Shown here piece by piece: positions 49,219 through 61,490 of a stretch of DNA of 64,000 bases. Under the pieces are notes generated by a model that made no database searches, had not been told where the DNA came from, and saw only the letters and a program-made list of their open reading frames with translations. Position 1 is the first letter of the stretch. Every line of letters begins with the position of its first letter. A program made the position numbers and the translations under genes. This DNA comes from Tulasnella sp. 424 (Eukaryota > Basidiomycota > Agaricomycetes > Cantharellales > Tulasnellaceae): positions 1 to 64,000 of the forward strand of contig WSUB01000004.1 of NCBI GenBank assembly GCA_019633425.1, given 5' to 3'.

Positions 49219-50321
49219 TTAAATCTTTTCAACCTTCGTGACAGCACGGTTCTCGTCGATGGTTACGCGTAGATTACGGCCTCTCCAAGGTGGGTACTTC
49301 TCAGGGACAGGCTCAACGCCAGATTGGGTGTTGTATCCCTTCTCCACTCCATCCGCGAAGAAGAGATACCCCGGGATGTACCTGCCGACGAAACTGGAGT
49401 GGTGTGAATCCAACCATCTCAGCTGTTTATAAGGTGACTGATACACTTACGCCTTGACTTGTTCATCGGTCATTCCGCGCCCTCCGTTCCCTGCCTTCAT
49501 GTCATGCTCCTGCTGCAGTCTCCACTTGTATGTGAGTGCTATTGGATCGGGTCCAGGGACGATCTTCATTCGGTCGGGCTCAGCATACAGTTTTGGCAAC
49601 GGATGAAAGAGCAGCAACTGACCTGAGCGAAACAGGTGAAGAAATGGTACAGGGCTTCAACGTATGATTTCAAGTAGTTATTGATGTCTTTCAAGTCCTG
49701 TAGCGAGTAGGGCTGAAGGCGCTCGTTCTTCGCTGCATCAACTTCAGCCGTATACCGCTTCTCCAGTTCTTCATCCGACAGGGGATAGAACCCGAGACAC
49801 CACCCTTCTACAATGACCACCTCCATCAAACCTTCAATCTTCTCCCCTGATCCCTCTGGCAACCGATCTCCCTCGCCATTATGGAGGCTCTTGTCAAAGA
49901 CCGGAAGGTTGAACTCATCCCGTGTTTCGGGAGATCGAGCGTTGACGTTCAGCTGCTGCAAGCGCTCTAAGATATCTTTTCCCAACTCCAGATCATGGGT
50001 ACCTGGATGGCCTCGACCGTTGAGCAAGGCGTTGCCGGGATGAGCTGCGGCAACGGAGCGCAAGCCGTCGTGGGGCAAGTAAAGGTCATCCAAGGAGAGC
50101 AAGGCAATAATCCATCCATAGGAATCCTCCAGAAGTTTTTTGACAGCCCTTGCCGTGGTCGATTTGCCGGAACCTTGGGGTCCTTGGATTCCAACGATTA
50201 AGGGAGTGTTATTATAGCTGCTTGTCCAGTGTTGTCGGGCTGAATCTCGAACGTGCTCGGCTATGATTTCTGCTAAGGTTTTCCCGGTATCGCGATTTGG
50301 TGCGTCTGGGATGGCAGCCAT
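49219..50321 (-). CDS. P-loop kinase of the Tda10 / D-glycerate 3-kinase family
   Basis: The ATG at 50321 begins MAAIPDAPNRDTGKTLAE. A Walker A motif sits in LIVGIQGPQGSGKSTTA. The family block is SLDDLYLPHDGLRSVAAAHP, then NALLNGRGHPGTHDLELG. EVVIVEGWCLGFYPLSDEEL follows, then QPYSLQDLKDINNYLKSYVE. After an intron come LYAEPDRMKIVPGPDPIA, then YKWRLQQEHDM, GGRGMTDEQVKAFVGRYIPGY and the stop at 49219-49221. Length of about 310 residues and motif order match yeast Tda10, a soluble ATP-binding protein of unclear substrate, and plant glycerate kinase. Which substrate it phosphorylates is not known from the sequence. Confidence 0.85.
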
Positions 50322-50591
50322 TGAGAGCTGTGTCAGAGTCGTTCAGGATCATTCGAGGGCGCCTTGTGTGGGAGCGTCGTGAATATTACGTGAGACTTCT
50401 CGGATGAATATTGATATGGGGGAATAAAAGTGACAGGATACAACTATCGAACAAAGTCTCCAGCAGGTTGCACGGAAGAGAGCTAAAGGGTCAAAACCGG
50501 ACGAGATCTAACAACGTTATGCTTTGCTGTCCTCCCCATTCAGATCGCGACGATCCAACCTGAACCTTTTCGCCTATGAGGGAGAATGTCA

Positions 50592-53500
50592 TTAAAGCTC
50601 GTGAGCATACTGCGCAGTAAATTCAATCTTAAGGAAAGACCTTACAGGGTCACTAGCTGCATCAGGTCCTGTACGTTTTGACGGAACCCCAGAGCCATTG
50701 CGAGTATCTGGGCCAGATCCTGGTTGATTTCGACGAGAGGTAGAACCTTGGCGATGAGGAGGAGGGGCTCGAGAAGGGCCAGTAGGAGGCTGTACTTGAC
50801 CATCTTGCGAAATTCGGCTTAGAAGCTTGGATTGGGGCACGTGGCTGTCGGTCGCTCCCCGCGAAGAGGGCGAATTGCTGGTCAGCGATTCACTGTGCAG
50901 CGCACCCAACCTTGCAGTGCTAGCCTCAGACACAGACGATTTGTTAGCCTTCATCGCACGCGGCTCGGAAGGGGGTCCGGATGTCGCAGACGCATTCGCT
51001 TTCTGTAGGAGTAACTCGAGGTTAGCGAAGCTGGAAGCAGAAGAAGGAATATTTTCCTACCTTGCCCTGGTCGAGGGATTCTCGTCGATCTGATGGACGC
51101 TCTGCGGGTTCACGTTCCTTTCGGTCTCGCTTGGAGCCATCATGTGCTTCAGACCGACCGTCCGGCCGTTCTCGCTCCCTGTCACTGTCGCGGACTGCAT
51201 CCCGCCTTGAGCGCTCATCTTTAGGTCTGTCGTCCCGTCTGTCGTCCCGTCTGTCTCCGTCACGAGAGCCGCGATCCTTATCTCGGTCACGTTCTCGATC
51301 ACGCGGGGGTTGCGAACGAGATTCTTCATGGCGGTTCCCATCCCTTCCATTCACTTCCTTTGAACGACGTTCCTCATCTTCCCGATATCGATCACGTCCG
51401 TTGGGGGACCAAGCTCTCTTGGGATCTCGCTTGTCCCGACCATTGGGCTCTCTAGCAGTTTCCCTAGGGGGTGAACGGGAGGGATCTCGCCCATTTTCTC
51501 GCATTCGCTTCGATGGTCCTCCGTCCTGCTAATGGATTTTTCAGTACGGAGCCAGAAAAGTGCGCGAGATAAGGTTAACACACCTCGTCTTCGCGGCGAC
51601 GCTTATGGGAAGCTTCTTCAATCGGAGGGCGAGCGCGGGATGCTTCGTCACGGGGCAGTTCATTCTTGGCTCTGTCCTCTTCCCTGCGTCCTCCTCGTGA
51701 CGAAGATGGCATGGGGCCGCCATCACGATCCCGCTCTTTTCGACCAGAAGGCTCTCTTTCGCGTCGGTGTCGCTCTCTGTCCCTTCCGCTCTTTTCACGC
51801 TCTCTTTCTCGATCCTTATCCTTTTCTCGGTCCCTTTCTCTGTCCCTATCTTTCTCCCTATCCCTTTCCCGGTCGCGATCACCTCGACGGTCCCTGTCAT
51901 CTTCGCGATTCTTGTTTCGACTGCCTGATCGGTCCTGCTCGCGGTCAGACTCCTGCTCGCGTTCTCGCTTCGAAGTCCTGTCTCCACGATCGCGCGTGCG
52001 GTCTGCTCTGGAAGGATCGCTGGTACGGCTGTCGGCACTTGGGTTCCGGGTTCCGGGGCGAGGGGACGGGGGACTACCGCGTTTTTGCGTACGTGAGGAG
52101 CGATCGTCTCCATCATCTCGTCCAGTCGCTGGGCCCTTGGCGGAGGACCGCAGGTCTTGGGCAGTAGGTTTGGAACTTGGGGCTGTCGGTGGAGGCATGG
52201 GTTGAGCGTTCCGCCCAGGAAGGTCATCAGTCCTTCGAGAAGGACGAGGGGATTGGGTGATGTCGGTACGGCTATCAGGTCGAGCTGGGAGCGAAGCCAC
52301 CTTGCCGGGAAGCAACGATACGCCCGGAGAGACTCTTGTCGAAGACGTTGCCCCAGGACCGGCGGGAGGCTGGGAAGACCGAGCTTCTTGACCTGCGCCT
52401 CCCGCACTAGGTGGCGGAACACCGGTCTTGCCTCTGGGAATGAATTCGGGTCTGGGAATGCTGGCAGGATGAATTAACACTCAGTGAATCATTCCGCTGC
52501 GAATACAGGAGAATGTGCACCTTTCTGAGGGTCTGTGAGAAGTAGACGACGAAGAACCACCTGCACCAGAAAGCATAGTGGATCGCGAAGCCGTAGGGTT
52601 TGAGGGCAAGCCGCCCTGCAAAGTGCCGCCATTCGACGAGGCAGTCTAATAACGAATGGTTAGCCGAAAGGCCAAATGGGACAAGATGAAACTCGCTCAC
52701 TCGTACAACACTTTGAGGTTTAGCGGGCAAGCCGTTGATCGATTGCTGCGCATTCGCGGCTGACGAGGAATGTGTTCCAGTTGCGTCAGAACCTTGTCCC
52801 CCGGTAGAACGAGGAGCGGATGAAGGTGGTTGGGACTGTGTTGATGGCGGAGTCGATGTTTCAGGGGGTGCAGGTGTTGAGGCCGGAGGGGGTGCAGGGC
52901 TTGGAGCCGAGCTTGCTGCGGTGTTTGAGGGAGCGGTCGGGATCTCGGGGAGCCACTTATCCTTGTTCAAGTCGAATTTATTGCAATACCTAGGATGGCT
53001 GCGGGTAAGCGGGGGCCACGAGGAATAGTCTTAATATTTACCCTGTAGCCAACACCTTGATATCATCGCGGTCGTCCGTCAGGAAAGCTTTCACCGCGGG
53101 TTGCAGTGTTATTCCCAACGCCGGGTTCACTTTCTTCATTGGGAACACGGGTAGAATCTCGTTCAGAACAAGGAAGACATTCTTGACAGGTCGATACTCG
53201 TTGGATTCCAGACAGGTCATGGCAGCCTAGATGGACGGTTTGAGCGAGTTCACACACGCACAAGTAGCCAAAACTGACCTTTAGGATCTTCTTGTGAAGC
53301 TTCTGGATAAAAGAGCCGATTTCATTGGAGCTCAGAAGGTCTCCCTGCTCGAATTTTGGTTTTCCAAGTGACGTGACCTTTTTCACTAAGCCCGGTAAGT
53401 AGACGCCTGTCGTTGTGGCCTGCTCGCTTGAATAGACGTTGGGATCAAGCCAGCCGACAAGGTCGCTGAGAATGCGGCGAAGGAATCGGCCTATGGGAAG

Positions 53501-56500
53501 GATCGTTCAGGCCAGGTTTCTTGGACGGCCAAAATTAACACAAGGCCACTCACTGAAGTTCACGATTTCGCGGTCTGAGCACGATGCGATGGTAGTGGCC
53601 AGCTGATCGCCTATGAGCCTATCGTAGCAGACTAGGGTGGAGAAGCCCGGCGTCGCGTTTTTATGTAAGACGCGGATGAGGGTTGCACAGTATTCGGCAT
53701 CCACGGGGCTCATAAGCACTCGGGGTAGGAAGCAGTGCTGGACGATCTCGTTCATTAGAGGTACCGAAGGGAAGGTTGCCGCCCCTGAAAACTTCTTGTC
53801 GGGATTGTCGCTTCGGAAACACGGGAATGAGCAACTCACCCATTAGGTGCTTAAACCACTCAGTCTTCTCCCGTCGAAGCCGCAATGCGCCGCCCGTATA
53901 TCGATCCACGGATTGGCGTAACTCTACGAGTAAAGCACTCTTGACCTCATCCGACAAGCGCCGATTGTCCGCAGCAATTTCCCTTTCGCTGGGCGTGGTA
54001 TCGACAGGGTCCTTTCGTTTATTGAATGTGTCGCAGTTCTTGATCGCGGCCTCGTATGGGTTTTGAGGATGCACGAGATCTGCCAGGGTCATTTGCCAGA
54101 AAGTGGCGAAGAAGTGTGGCCTAAAAGGACCGGTTTAGCACGCTTGTAATAAATGACAGAGCGCCTGGACTCACCCCATCAGTTCCAAGGCGCGAGGCGG
54201 AAGTATAGTTTGGGAGGCCTCGATTACAGGCATGAGCACGGGTGGCCAGATCTGGCAGCAAGGTGAGATCAGCTTTCGTCCTATATGCCCCAAACTGTCA
54301 CGCACATCGGAGTTGGTAGCCGTAGTATCTGCGGCAGGAGCGGGAGCAGGGTTGTTTCCTGTAGCCGCTGCATTTTGCCGAGCGCGGAGTTTCTCCTTGA
54401 CTTCCGCTTCCTTGCGATCAAGTACTTGTGCATATGACCAATCCTACAGCCAGTTTTGTGAGCATCTACCGACACCAGGACAACACCACGACATACCGAA
54501 ACGACCTTCTCGAGGGCTGGTCTCATAATGTGGAAGGCAACTGCAGGTTCCAGACCGTACTTCGAACACAAATCACCGAGGGACGGTATGAAGGTCGAGT
54601 AATCGTCGGGGGACAAAGAACTCGATAGCAGCTCGACACATTGGAACAAAACACCGTGAGCCTGGGAGACAATAGTACCGGTATTAGAGTGGTTGCATGG
54701 CAGCACGGAGGTTGGACCATACCTGATCAAAGACATGACTGAGAGACTTGGGATGCCATTCGTCATCCTTGACGCGATAGCTCGACAACCCTCTGTATTG
54801 TGCAAGTGCAATCAACAACTGCGAGCCCAGTTGTTCGCCGGACATCAAGGAGCGAATTAGCCGTCTCATCCCTGAAGCATTGCCACGTTTGAGAGCGGCG
54901 GAACGAGAACCTCGAGTTGATTGAGATGTCGATTCCAACCACAGAAGCGGGCCTCCAGAGGAGGCCTGGACTTGTGCATCATTGTAGTCGGAGGGCGGGG
55001 CAATGGACGTCATGGTGCTGATGATCTCGCGAAGGAGAAGGACTTCCTTAACGGAGTTGTTGTGCAGTTGATGAAGGATGTACCGCAAGAATGTCTCCGG
55101 TGATAGTTCTCGATGTGCACGAAGCATTTTCCCAGTAAAGGAGGCAAGGTCTGACAGGGGAGAGAAATATTAGGCAGAAATTGTCGTCATTCGGAGAACG
55201 CACTTACTGTGGATCCAATCCACCAGACTCGTTCCATCTTGCTTCAACGTCTCCTTGTTTGGATCCGCGAAAATGCCGATGATATTGTGCACTAACACGT
55301 CGTACCCAAGGGGTGTCATGTACTCCAGAGCCTCTGCCACGTGCGCGGGGAAGTTTGGATAGCTCTGGACTTGCGAGATGGCAACACTGAAGAGGGGGAT
55401 GGGGTTGGAGTGCATGAGGTGGTAGATAGGAATCGAGAATGCCCGCCCGCTGAGACTGCTGCTGATCCGCCGCAAGATATCTCGGATTTCTCTGCGGGTT
55501 TCCTTCGTTTGGATGACCAACTCCGGGTGAGGACGTGAAGGCAGCTTGTCTGCTCCATAGGAATTCCACTCCTCGTAAAACATCCACCGGGTTTCCGTTG
55601 GGAAGCGGCTGACGAGGTCCCAGATCGCGTTGGAGACCATGTGATTGGCAGTGATGAGAGATGTCGCTGGAAGGAGGTAGAGACGAATGAAGTCGCTCCA
55701 AATCTGACGAGTGCGCTTGTCTTTTTCTTCGTTGATTTCCTTGTCATCGGAAGTCTGGCTGTCAATCTAAGGGGGATGTATGAGTGCCAGGAGAGGCGTA
55801 AAATGAGAGCCACGCGTACCTTCGAAAGGGTCAAACTTCCTAGCTTGCAAATGTCGATGACAACATTAGGACTGCGGCTAATGCGAGTGCCGAGAAGTTG
55901 TAGAAGAGGTTGTACAACCCAGACGAGATCCTCATCGTTGGAGCACGTGGGTATCAGCTGCCGCCAATAGGGATAGAAGAAAACGTTGCTTCGCGACATG
56001 GTCCCGACGGGGGCTGGGGCATCAAACACAAGAACATGATCTTTCGGCTTGGAGGTATGAGCCGCATTGTTGGAGCTGACAAAAGGTATCTTGGCCCGTG
56101 CGTTGCTGGAGGCATACCTGCTTGATGTCTTGCACGTCGACAAATGATTGGACACCATCGGCTTAAGGGACTGCTTTGTGATCCTCAGCACCAGGTCGGT
56201 CACGTCTGAGTACGCGTGCACCACCCAAGGGAACTTCGAGATGATTGAGAAGGCCGGGTGGGCAGCGCCAACGGCCAACAGTGCCTTGAGCAAGGAGAGT
56301 TTTTGATTGTGAGTACCATTCGAAGTGTCCGCTTCGTCCTCGGGCTTCTTTGCTTCTTCCTCCTTAGTCGAATTCGAGCCTCGATGGTGGTACGACGACT
56401 CCAGGGCGGCCGCGTTTGCCAGTGCATTGAACTTTGGTGGAGTGAGTAGTTGTTTCCGGGCCCACTGAATGGCTTTCTCTTCCATAGCGGCGAGAGCCAG

Positions 56501-57973
56501 ATCCAGGGGGGTGAGCTGATGAAATTGAACATCCGGGTTAGGATACTTCTCAGGTCTCTCGATGGCACGTGAACATACATGGTCGTAAACGTCAGACAAC
56601 TCGAGGAAGCCTTCCCTGATGAGGAGCGCCGTGAGGAAATAGAGGGGTTTGGCAGTATCTTGGGCGGAGCCAGGGGCCTGTGATTACGATTACGAGGGGT
56701 TGAGTACCGGTCTTGCAAATGCAAGGGCTGTTGCTGACCTGGTAATGTGCGAACTTGAAGCCAAGGACGTCGCCCAGGATCGGTGGGTTCGCGTCGGCTG
56801 TTCCCGAGGCCTCTTTCGCCAACGGCTGCTCCGCAACCTTGAGCACCTCCTCAAACGACTTGTCCGTATACTTGTTTGAAGTGGCTTCATCGACAGCCAT
56901 TGTAGACTCGCCTTTCGACACGGCGGTTTCCGGTGATACTCGAACACGACTCCACCCCGAGCACCGAACCAACTCCAAAAAGAAGCGGTAATGCGCAATG
57001 AGGTAGGTAGAAAAGACGTCTAGTAGAACATCGAGTACTCGGTTCGGGTCCAGGTCAAAGTACCCAATGGTCCCAACGACCTTTTCCCAAGCAGCTCTTG
57101 CTCGCTTGCAAGTCGTTGCGAGAGATTCGACTGGTTGGCCGGTTTCCGAGGAGTGAGGTGGCCCAACAAGGGAGGTGACTTCGGAGATGAGCTTCGAGTA
57201 GCCTTCGTTGGTTTCGCGGAGAAGATTGAATTTGCGCTGCTTGTATAACATGGCTGTTCGCACCCTTGCTACTCTTGAAGAGACTTTTGCCAGATCGATA
57301 AGTTTAGCGAGGCCCAGGAGGCCAAATTCCAAACGGTCGCGGCAGACTGAGCGGCGCAAGACACCATGCGACTATGAATGGAGAGCACGTTCCGGTATAA
57401 GTCGTACACCTTAAAGCCGTGGTGATAGAATACTCACCAACAAGATCTGTAAAATCTCTGCCAACGGTTTTTTATCCTCCTCCGCGGTCGTCGTCTTCTG
57501 GCTTTCAGGTACTTGATCCTCCAGCTCGGTTTCGACGGTCCAAATGGTATCCAAGATGATATCCTCCAAAACGGCAACCAACGGAGTATTCCACTGTACA
57601 TGTCCATCTTTTGAGGTTGATGGGAGGCCCTCGGTGAACGACAGAACGAGGGAGGAGAAAGCCGCCGGCGGGAGGGGCTGACTGCCGGACAACGAAGTTG
57701 TAGCCTTGACCAGGCCATAAAACCCATCTAGCAAGAGGTCGCGAGAGGCTGGATCTTCGGCATTGAGAACATGCGGGCGAAGGACTTTGAAGCTACAAGA
57801 GCATGATAAAGCACAGTGGGAGAAGTGTGTACCGCAAGACGAGTTAGAGTTCCGACTGGATAGACACGACGAAAGAGGACGCCGCCGTGACGCCGAACGT
57901 ACTAGTCATCTTTGCCGCTTTGCTCCCAGTTGGCGACAGCCTGCTGGATGTCAGGGAGTGCGACGGTGGCCAT
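50592..57973 (-). CDS. THO2: THO complex subunit 2 (THO2/THOC2)
   Basis: This is a subunit of the nuclear THO/TREX complex, which couples transcription to mRNA export. The ATG at 57973 gives MATVALPDIQQAVANWEQSG and splices cleanly to YFKVLRPHVLNAEDP. Family landmarks follow: VEALEYMTPLGYDVLVHNII-like (about 55330), GTSLVDWIHSK, LSPETFLRYILHQLHNNSV, VLLLREIISTMTSI, SLMSGEQLGSQLLIALA, CVELLSSSLSPDDYSTFIPS and PHFFATFWQMTLADLVHP. The anchor domain VFPMKKVNPALGITL precedes a Pro/Ser-rich linker and a charged tail of repeated Arg-Asp, Arg-Glu and Lys-Asp pairs (about 52030-51070). More Ser/Pro sequence follows to about 50650. A GTAAGG donor follows ASDP at about 50650, so the last exon and stop are uncertain. 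If unspliced, the frame ends at 50592. Many short introns are present. Confidence 0.88.
51070..52030 (-). repeat. Charged Arg-Asp/Arg-Glu low-complexity coding repeat in THO2 tail
   Basis: The plus strand is rich in CGGTCC/CTTTCTC/TCTCG-type hexamers that encode alternating Arg with Asp or Glu on the minus strand, for example RDRERDREKDRDRERD. The tract is split by one intron near 51540-51590. Such tracts are RNA-binding and phase-separating in other nuclear proteins. Confidence 0.75.
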
Positions 57974-58343
57974 CGCGTGGTTGGAAGAGAACGAGAAGAA
58001 CGAGTCCTGTGGATTGACGAGGTGTGGTTGAGGCAAAGACCTTGCGGGGAGTCCTCACTCGAAAATCGAACATTCGCCATTCCACATTAGGTAACATCGC
58101 CGCTTCTGGTCGTTGATCCGCATGCCGCCTCCACCGCCTTCAAGCTTGGTCCTCTTAATCACAGGATGCTCGCAGAGTGAGTTCGGCAGAAGACAAAAAG
58201 GTTTAGGTAGTAGATAGAACTGAACAACACGTTGACTGTCGACGGGATGGACAACATCCAAAGAGTAATACGAGTACGGTGAACAGCAAACGCAGCCGAA
58301 AGGGACGCCAAGACGAGAAACAGTTAGATATAATATTATACTA
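57974..58343. other. Intergenic: THO2 upstream region and 3' flank of secreted protein A
   Basis: Positions from about 58165 to 58343 match the 3' flank of secreted protein B (about 61243-61490). Shared stretches are TTCGGCAGAAGAC and GACGCCAAGAC. This marks the left edge of the duplicated unit. Confidence 0.65.
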
Positions 58344-59331
58344 TCAAGTAACGACTGTGGCCAAACGGATGTGAGCGAATCATGGTCGTGAAGACACGAA
58401 ATGCAGCAACCTACCTAGCACATGGTTCAGGGCAAAGATAACCACAGTAACCAACAAACCGCATCCTTCTTTGAACTTGATGACCGTGCCTCCGTTCGCA
58501 GAGGATCCAACGGTGAAAACATCACTGGGAGTCGACCTCGGCGTTGAACTGATGCTACTGGCTCCCGAATTTGCCATATTTGTGGGGGCCCCTCCAGCCG
58601 GCGCAACGGGTGTGGTTGAAATGACCGCTGAGGTGGCGTCGGTTGCTTCTTGCACCTGAGCAGCTGCGGGATTCGTCGTTGCGGCTGTTGTAGTGTGCTC
58701 GGTGGTTGTAGCGCGATTGGTCGTCGTATAATCGTCATAATGGGTTACTTTGCAGAGGGGCTCTCCAAGATAGTCAAGAGTGCAGGTACTGGCGGGTGCT
58801 GCGGTTCGAGGGAATAGTCAGAAAACCTACTGCTATGTCAAACATGCAACCTGACACGTACGGCAGCAGAAGTCATAGCTCTCGCAGGGAAGGTAGCTGG
58901 TATTGGCGCATTCGTCAGAAGTAGAAGTGCAAATCTTGCCTTCGGGACAACAGCCCTCAACGCCATCAACGACGGTGCAATAGTCTCTATGATCTCAAAT
59001 TGTTAAACACAAGGTCGGAAGATATTGATGCTGCAGGAAAGATGAAACGTACGTATCTGAGCAATAGCCTCCAAATGAGCAGGAGTGGACACCTTAATCG
59101 CTCGTGTCGGTCAAAATGTCATGCGTGAATTATAAGTCGACGAGAACCCTCACCTCTTCGCGAAAAGGGTTGCCTGTTGCTTGAAGCATCGATGGCTCTA
59201 GATTTAATGTCTTCTATACCGTTAGCTGCGAGGAGTAGCTTCGGGCGTAGGTCGCTGGGGGGTGCAAAGCCTCCACGCGCTGCCGTGCATATCGCCAAAA
59301 GGATGGGAATCATAGAGAGTGTAATACGCAT
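58344..59331 (-). CDS. Secreted cysteine-rich protein A, probably GPI-anchored
   Basis: The ATG at 59331 begins a signal peptide, MRITLSMIPILLAICTAARG. The first exon ends at 59154 and is followed by CSFGGYCSDT, then DYCTVVDGVEGCCPEGKICT and SDECANTSYLPCESYDFCC. A Thr/Ser/Ala-rich stalk precedes a hydrophobic C-terminus (LVTVVIFALNHVL). The last tiny exon, spliced after GTAGGT...CACAG, ends VVT with TGA at 58344-58346. The same splice is conserved in paralogue B. The cysteine pattern CC-P-G and the CxN/ExYDFCC block occur in many Agaricomycete wall or secreted proteins. The hydrophobic tail after a Thr-rich stalk suggests a GPI anchor on the cell surface. Five to six exons. An effector role is possible but unsupported. 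Confidence 0.8.
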
Positions 59332-59399
59332 GACTTCTTGAGGGTATTGGGTTGACAGCGAAGGAGGGAACGAGGAGGCTGAGGAGGATACTGGAGGGT

Positions 59400-60270
59400 G
59401 AACCGCAGGTTGCCGGGCTTTTAAAGGCTGCTGTTCTTTGAAGTTGCCCAGATTTCCTGTAACAAAAATGACACTTGTTCCCGATCTCCTAGTCTATACA
59501 CAGCATTGACATTGAGCGTTCGATACGAGAGCATACTTGGCCGGGGGATCCTGCCAAGCATAGTTTCAGGAGCGAGGTTACACCCTGCGCCCGCACTTAT
59601 CTGGTTTCAGACTACCGTTTTCTAATTTCGATACCAAAAACTCATCTAGGAGACATGCACTACGTGTGTCAGGACTTGGTGTAACACAGAAAACAAGTAG
59701 GGGATAGAAGTATTATATAGCGGACTATCCTTGGTTTATATTACATGTATCACGGGATGCATCGATGATTTCCACTTGAGATGAGCTCAGCAAAAATATC
59801 GCAAATGATGCACAAATGCGGGATGGATCATTTTCGTTTTTGAAACAAAGCGTCTGCGCTCCTGGGGAGCTGTCGGCTATCAATTTGACCGGAAGACTTT
59901 TCTGATTTGGGCATAAGGGAGGAAAGGGCAAATCGACGAGGCGTTCGATATTACTGAGATGCCCCATGCGACCATCAAAAACAAAGCCTCATGTCCCTTA
60001 GGCAATTCTAAGAAGCTGCGGCAAATTGTGGACGTGTCGGGATACCCTGTCGGGGCGTTTCCCACATAGCCCCGCTATTGGTGGCTTGGGCTGACAAGAA
60101 CGTCGTGCTTTGCCCATGGGAGCTCCGTTTCTGGGAAAGTGTACGATCCGACTAGCGTTTACTTGACGACGACGCTCAGGAAAAAGGAAAGTAGAACGCC
60201 GCCGATGGAAAAGGAATCTTCCAGCACAATGCCGTACAGTTCTTCGAAAGGGGAGAATGAGGTGAATACT
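59400..60270. repeat. Upstream repeat copy R1
   Basis: This upstream region of secreted protein A has diverged matches to R2 and R3. Shared blocks are GATGCCCCATGCG, CCCGCACTTATC-like, TCGATACGAG/TTCGATACC-like and GATGGAAAAGGAA. The match ends near AATGCCGTACAG (about 60227-60240). No gene lies within. Confidence 0.65.
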
Positions 60271-60309
60271 AGAGGATAAACGGAGCTCTGGGTTACTGAC
60301 ATAGGGTTA

Positions 60310-61110
60310 CTGACATATTAAAGGATTCTTAGATTTCTTTTAAAGGAAGAGAATCCGACTCCCGAATCCCGGACGCATTCGCGACATTGACCCTGAACAT
60401 TCGATAATAGTGGAGCACCCTTGACAGGCGATCTTGCCGAGCAGAAACTTTCAGAAGTGAGACCACAGTTTGCCCCCGTACTTATCGGTGTTTCAGAATA
60501 TCGTTTCTGCATTTAAACTCCAGAATTCCCTGAAGAGGCATCTAGTATGTATGTCTTGGTATCGCAGCAGTGAAGCATCCTAGAGCGGTCAGTCTCCCAC
60601 TGCACGCATACCATGAGGCAATATCCACTGGATATGGTCAGAGCAAAAAGGCCGCGAACGATGCACAAACGTGGGATGAATAGGTTGGTCTCCAAACCAA
60701 GACATCCGCATTCCTCAGAGGCTGTCGGTATGATTTCGACGGGAAGACGTTCCTAACTCGGACATAATCCAAGTAAAGGGTAAGAGTCCGAGGAGTTTGA
60801 CTTTACCCGAGATGCCCCATGCGTCCATCCAAAAAGGGTCCCACTTCCTCGTGTAAATCGGCGAAGTTGCGGCAAATCGTGGGGCTGTCAGGATCCCACG
60901 TTGAGGCGTTTCCCGCTCAGCTTTCGCTATCGGCGGCTTTGGCTGCCAAGAACATTGTAGTTTGACAGCTAAGTCCCTGGGAAAGTGTACGTCCGCCCCG
61001 AATAGTGTTTACGTGACCTGACGACCTGCCGACGCTCAAGGAAGTGAACAGAACCCCGTTCGATGGAAAAGGAACCCCCCCCAGCACCTATGCCGTATAG
61101 AAGTCTTCGG
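60310..61110. repeat. Upstream repeat copy R2, without a gene
   Basis: This copy resembles R1 and R3 (GACTCCCGAATCCC, ACTTATCGGTGTTTCAG, GATGCCCCATGCG, CGATGGAAAAGGAA, TATGCCGTATAG). On its left, where a third secreted-protein gene would be expected, it joins directly to the end of R1. No coding exon of the family remains between them. Confidence 0.65.
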
Positions 61111-61490
61111 CAACGATATGATGTAATTTTTCCGATGGGTGCCGAAAGTGCGGGTTTTCGGAGACTTAGGGGTGAGCAGCGCAATCGATGTACCCAACGG
61201 CGCTTCAAATGACCAACGACCCTCGATAAATTTTGATGTCTCGCAGAGTTAGTTCGGCAGAAGACGAAAGGGCTTAGGAAGCAGATCGGATTCAACAGCA
61301 TGTTGATTGTCGACGGTCTGGGCGGCATTTGAAGAGTAATATATGTATAATGAACAGGAACTTGAAAGGCGGCCAAAATGGACGCCAAGACAAGGAGACG
61401 AATAATTATAATACCAGGTACGTGTTCAACCCAGGAAGAATCCAGAGAACAGAAACTCAAGCGTGTCCGGACACTTTGAATGGAATACTC

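Noticed and set aside
51062..52205. Plus-strand Ser/Arg-rich frames resembling an SR protein
   Set aside because: They are antisense shadows of the Arg-Asp/Glu tail of THO2, which is anchored by conserved upstream domains on the minus strand.
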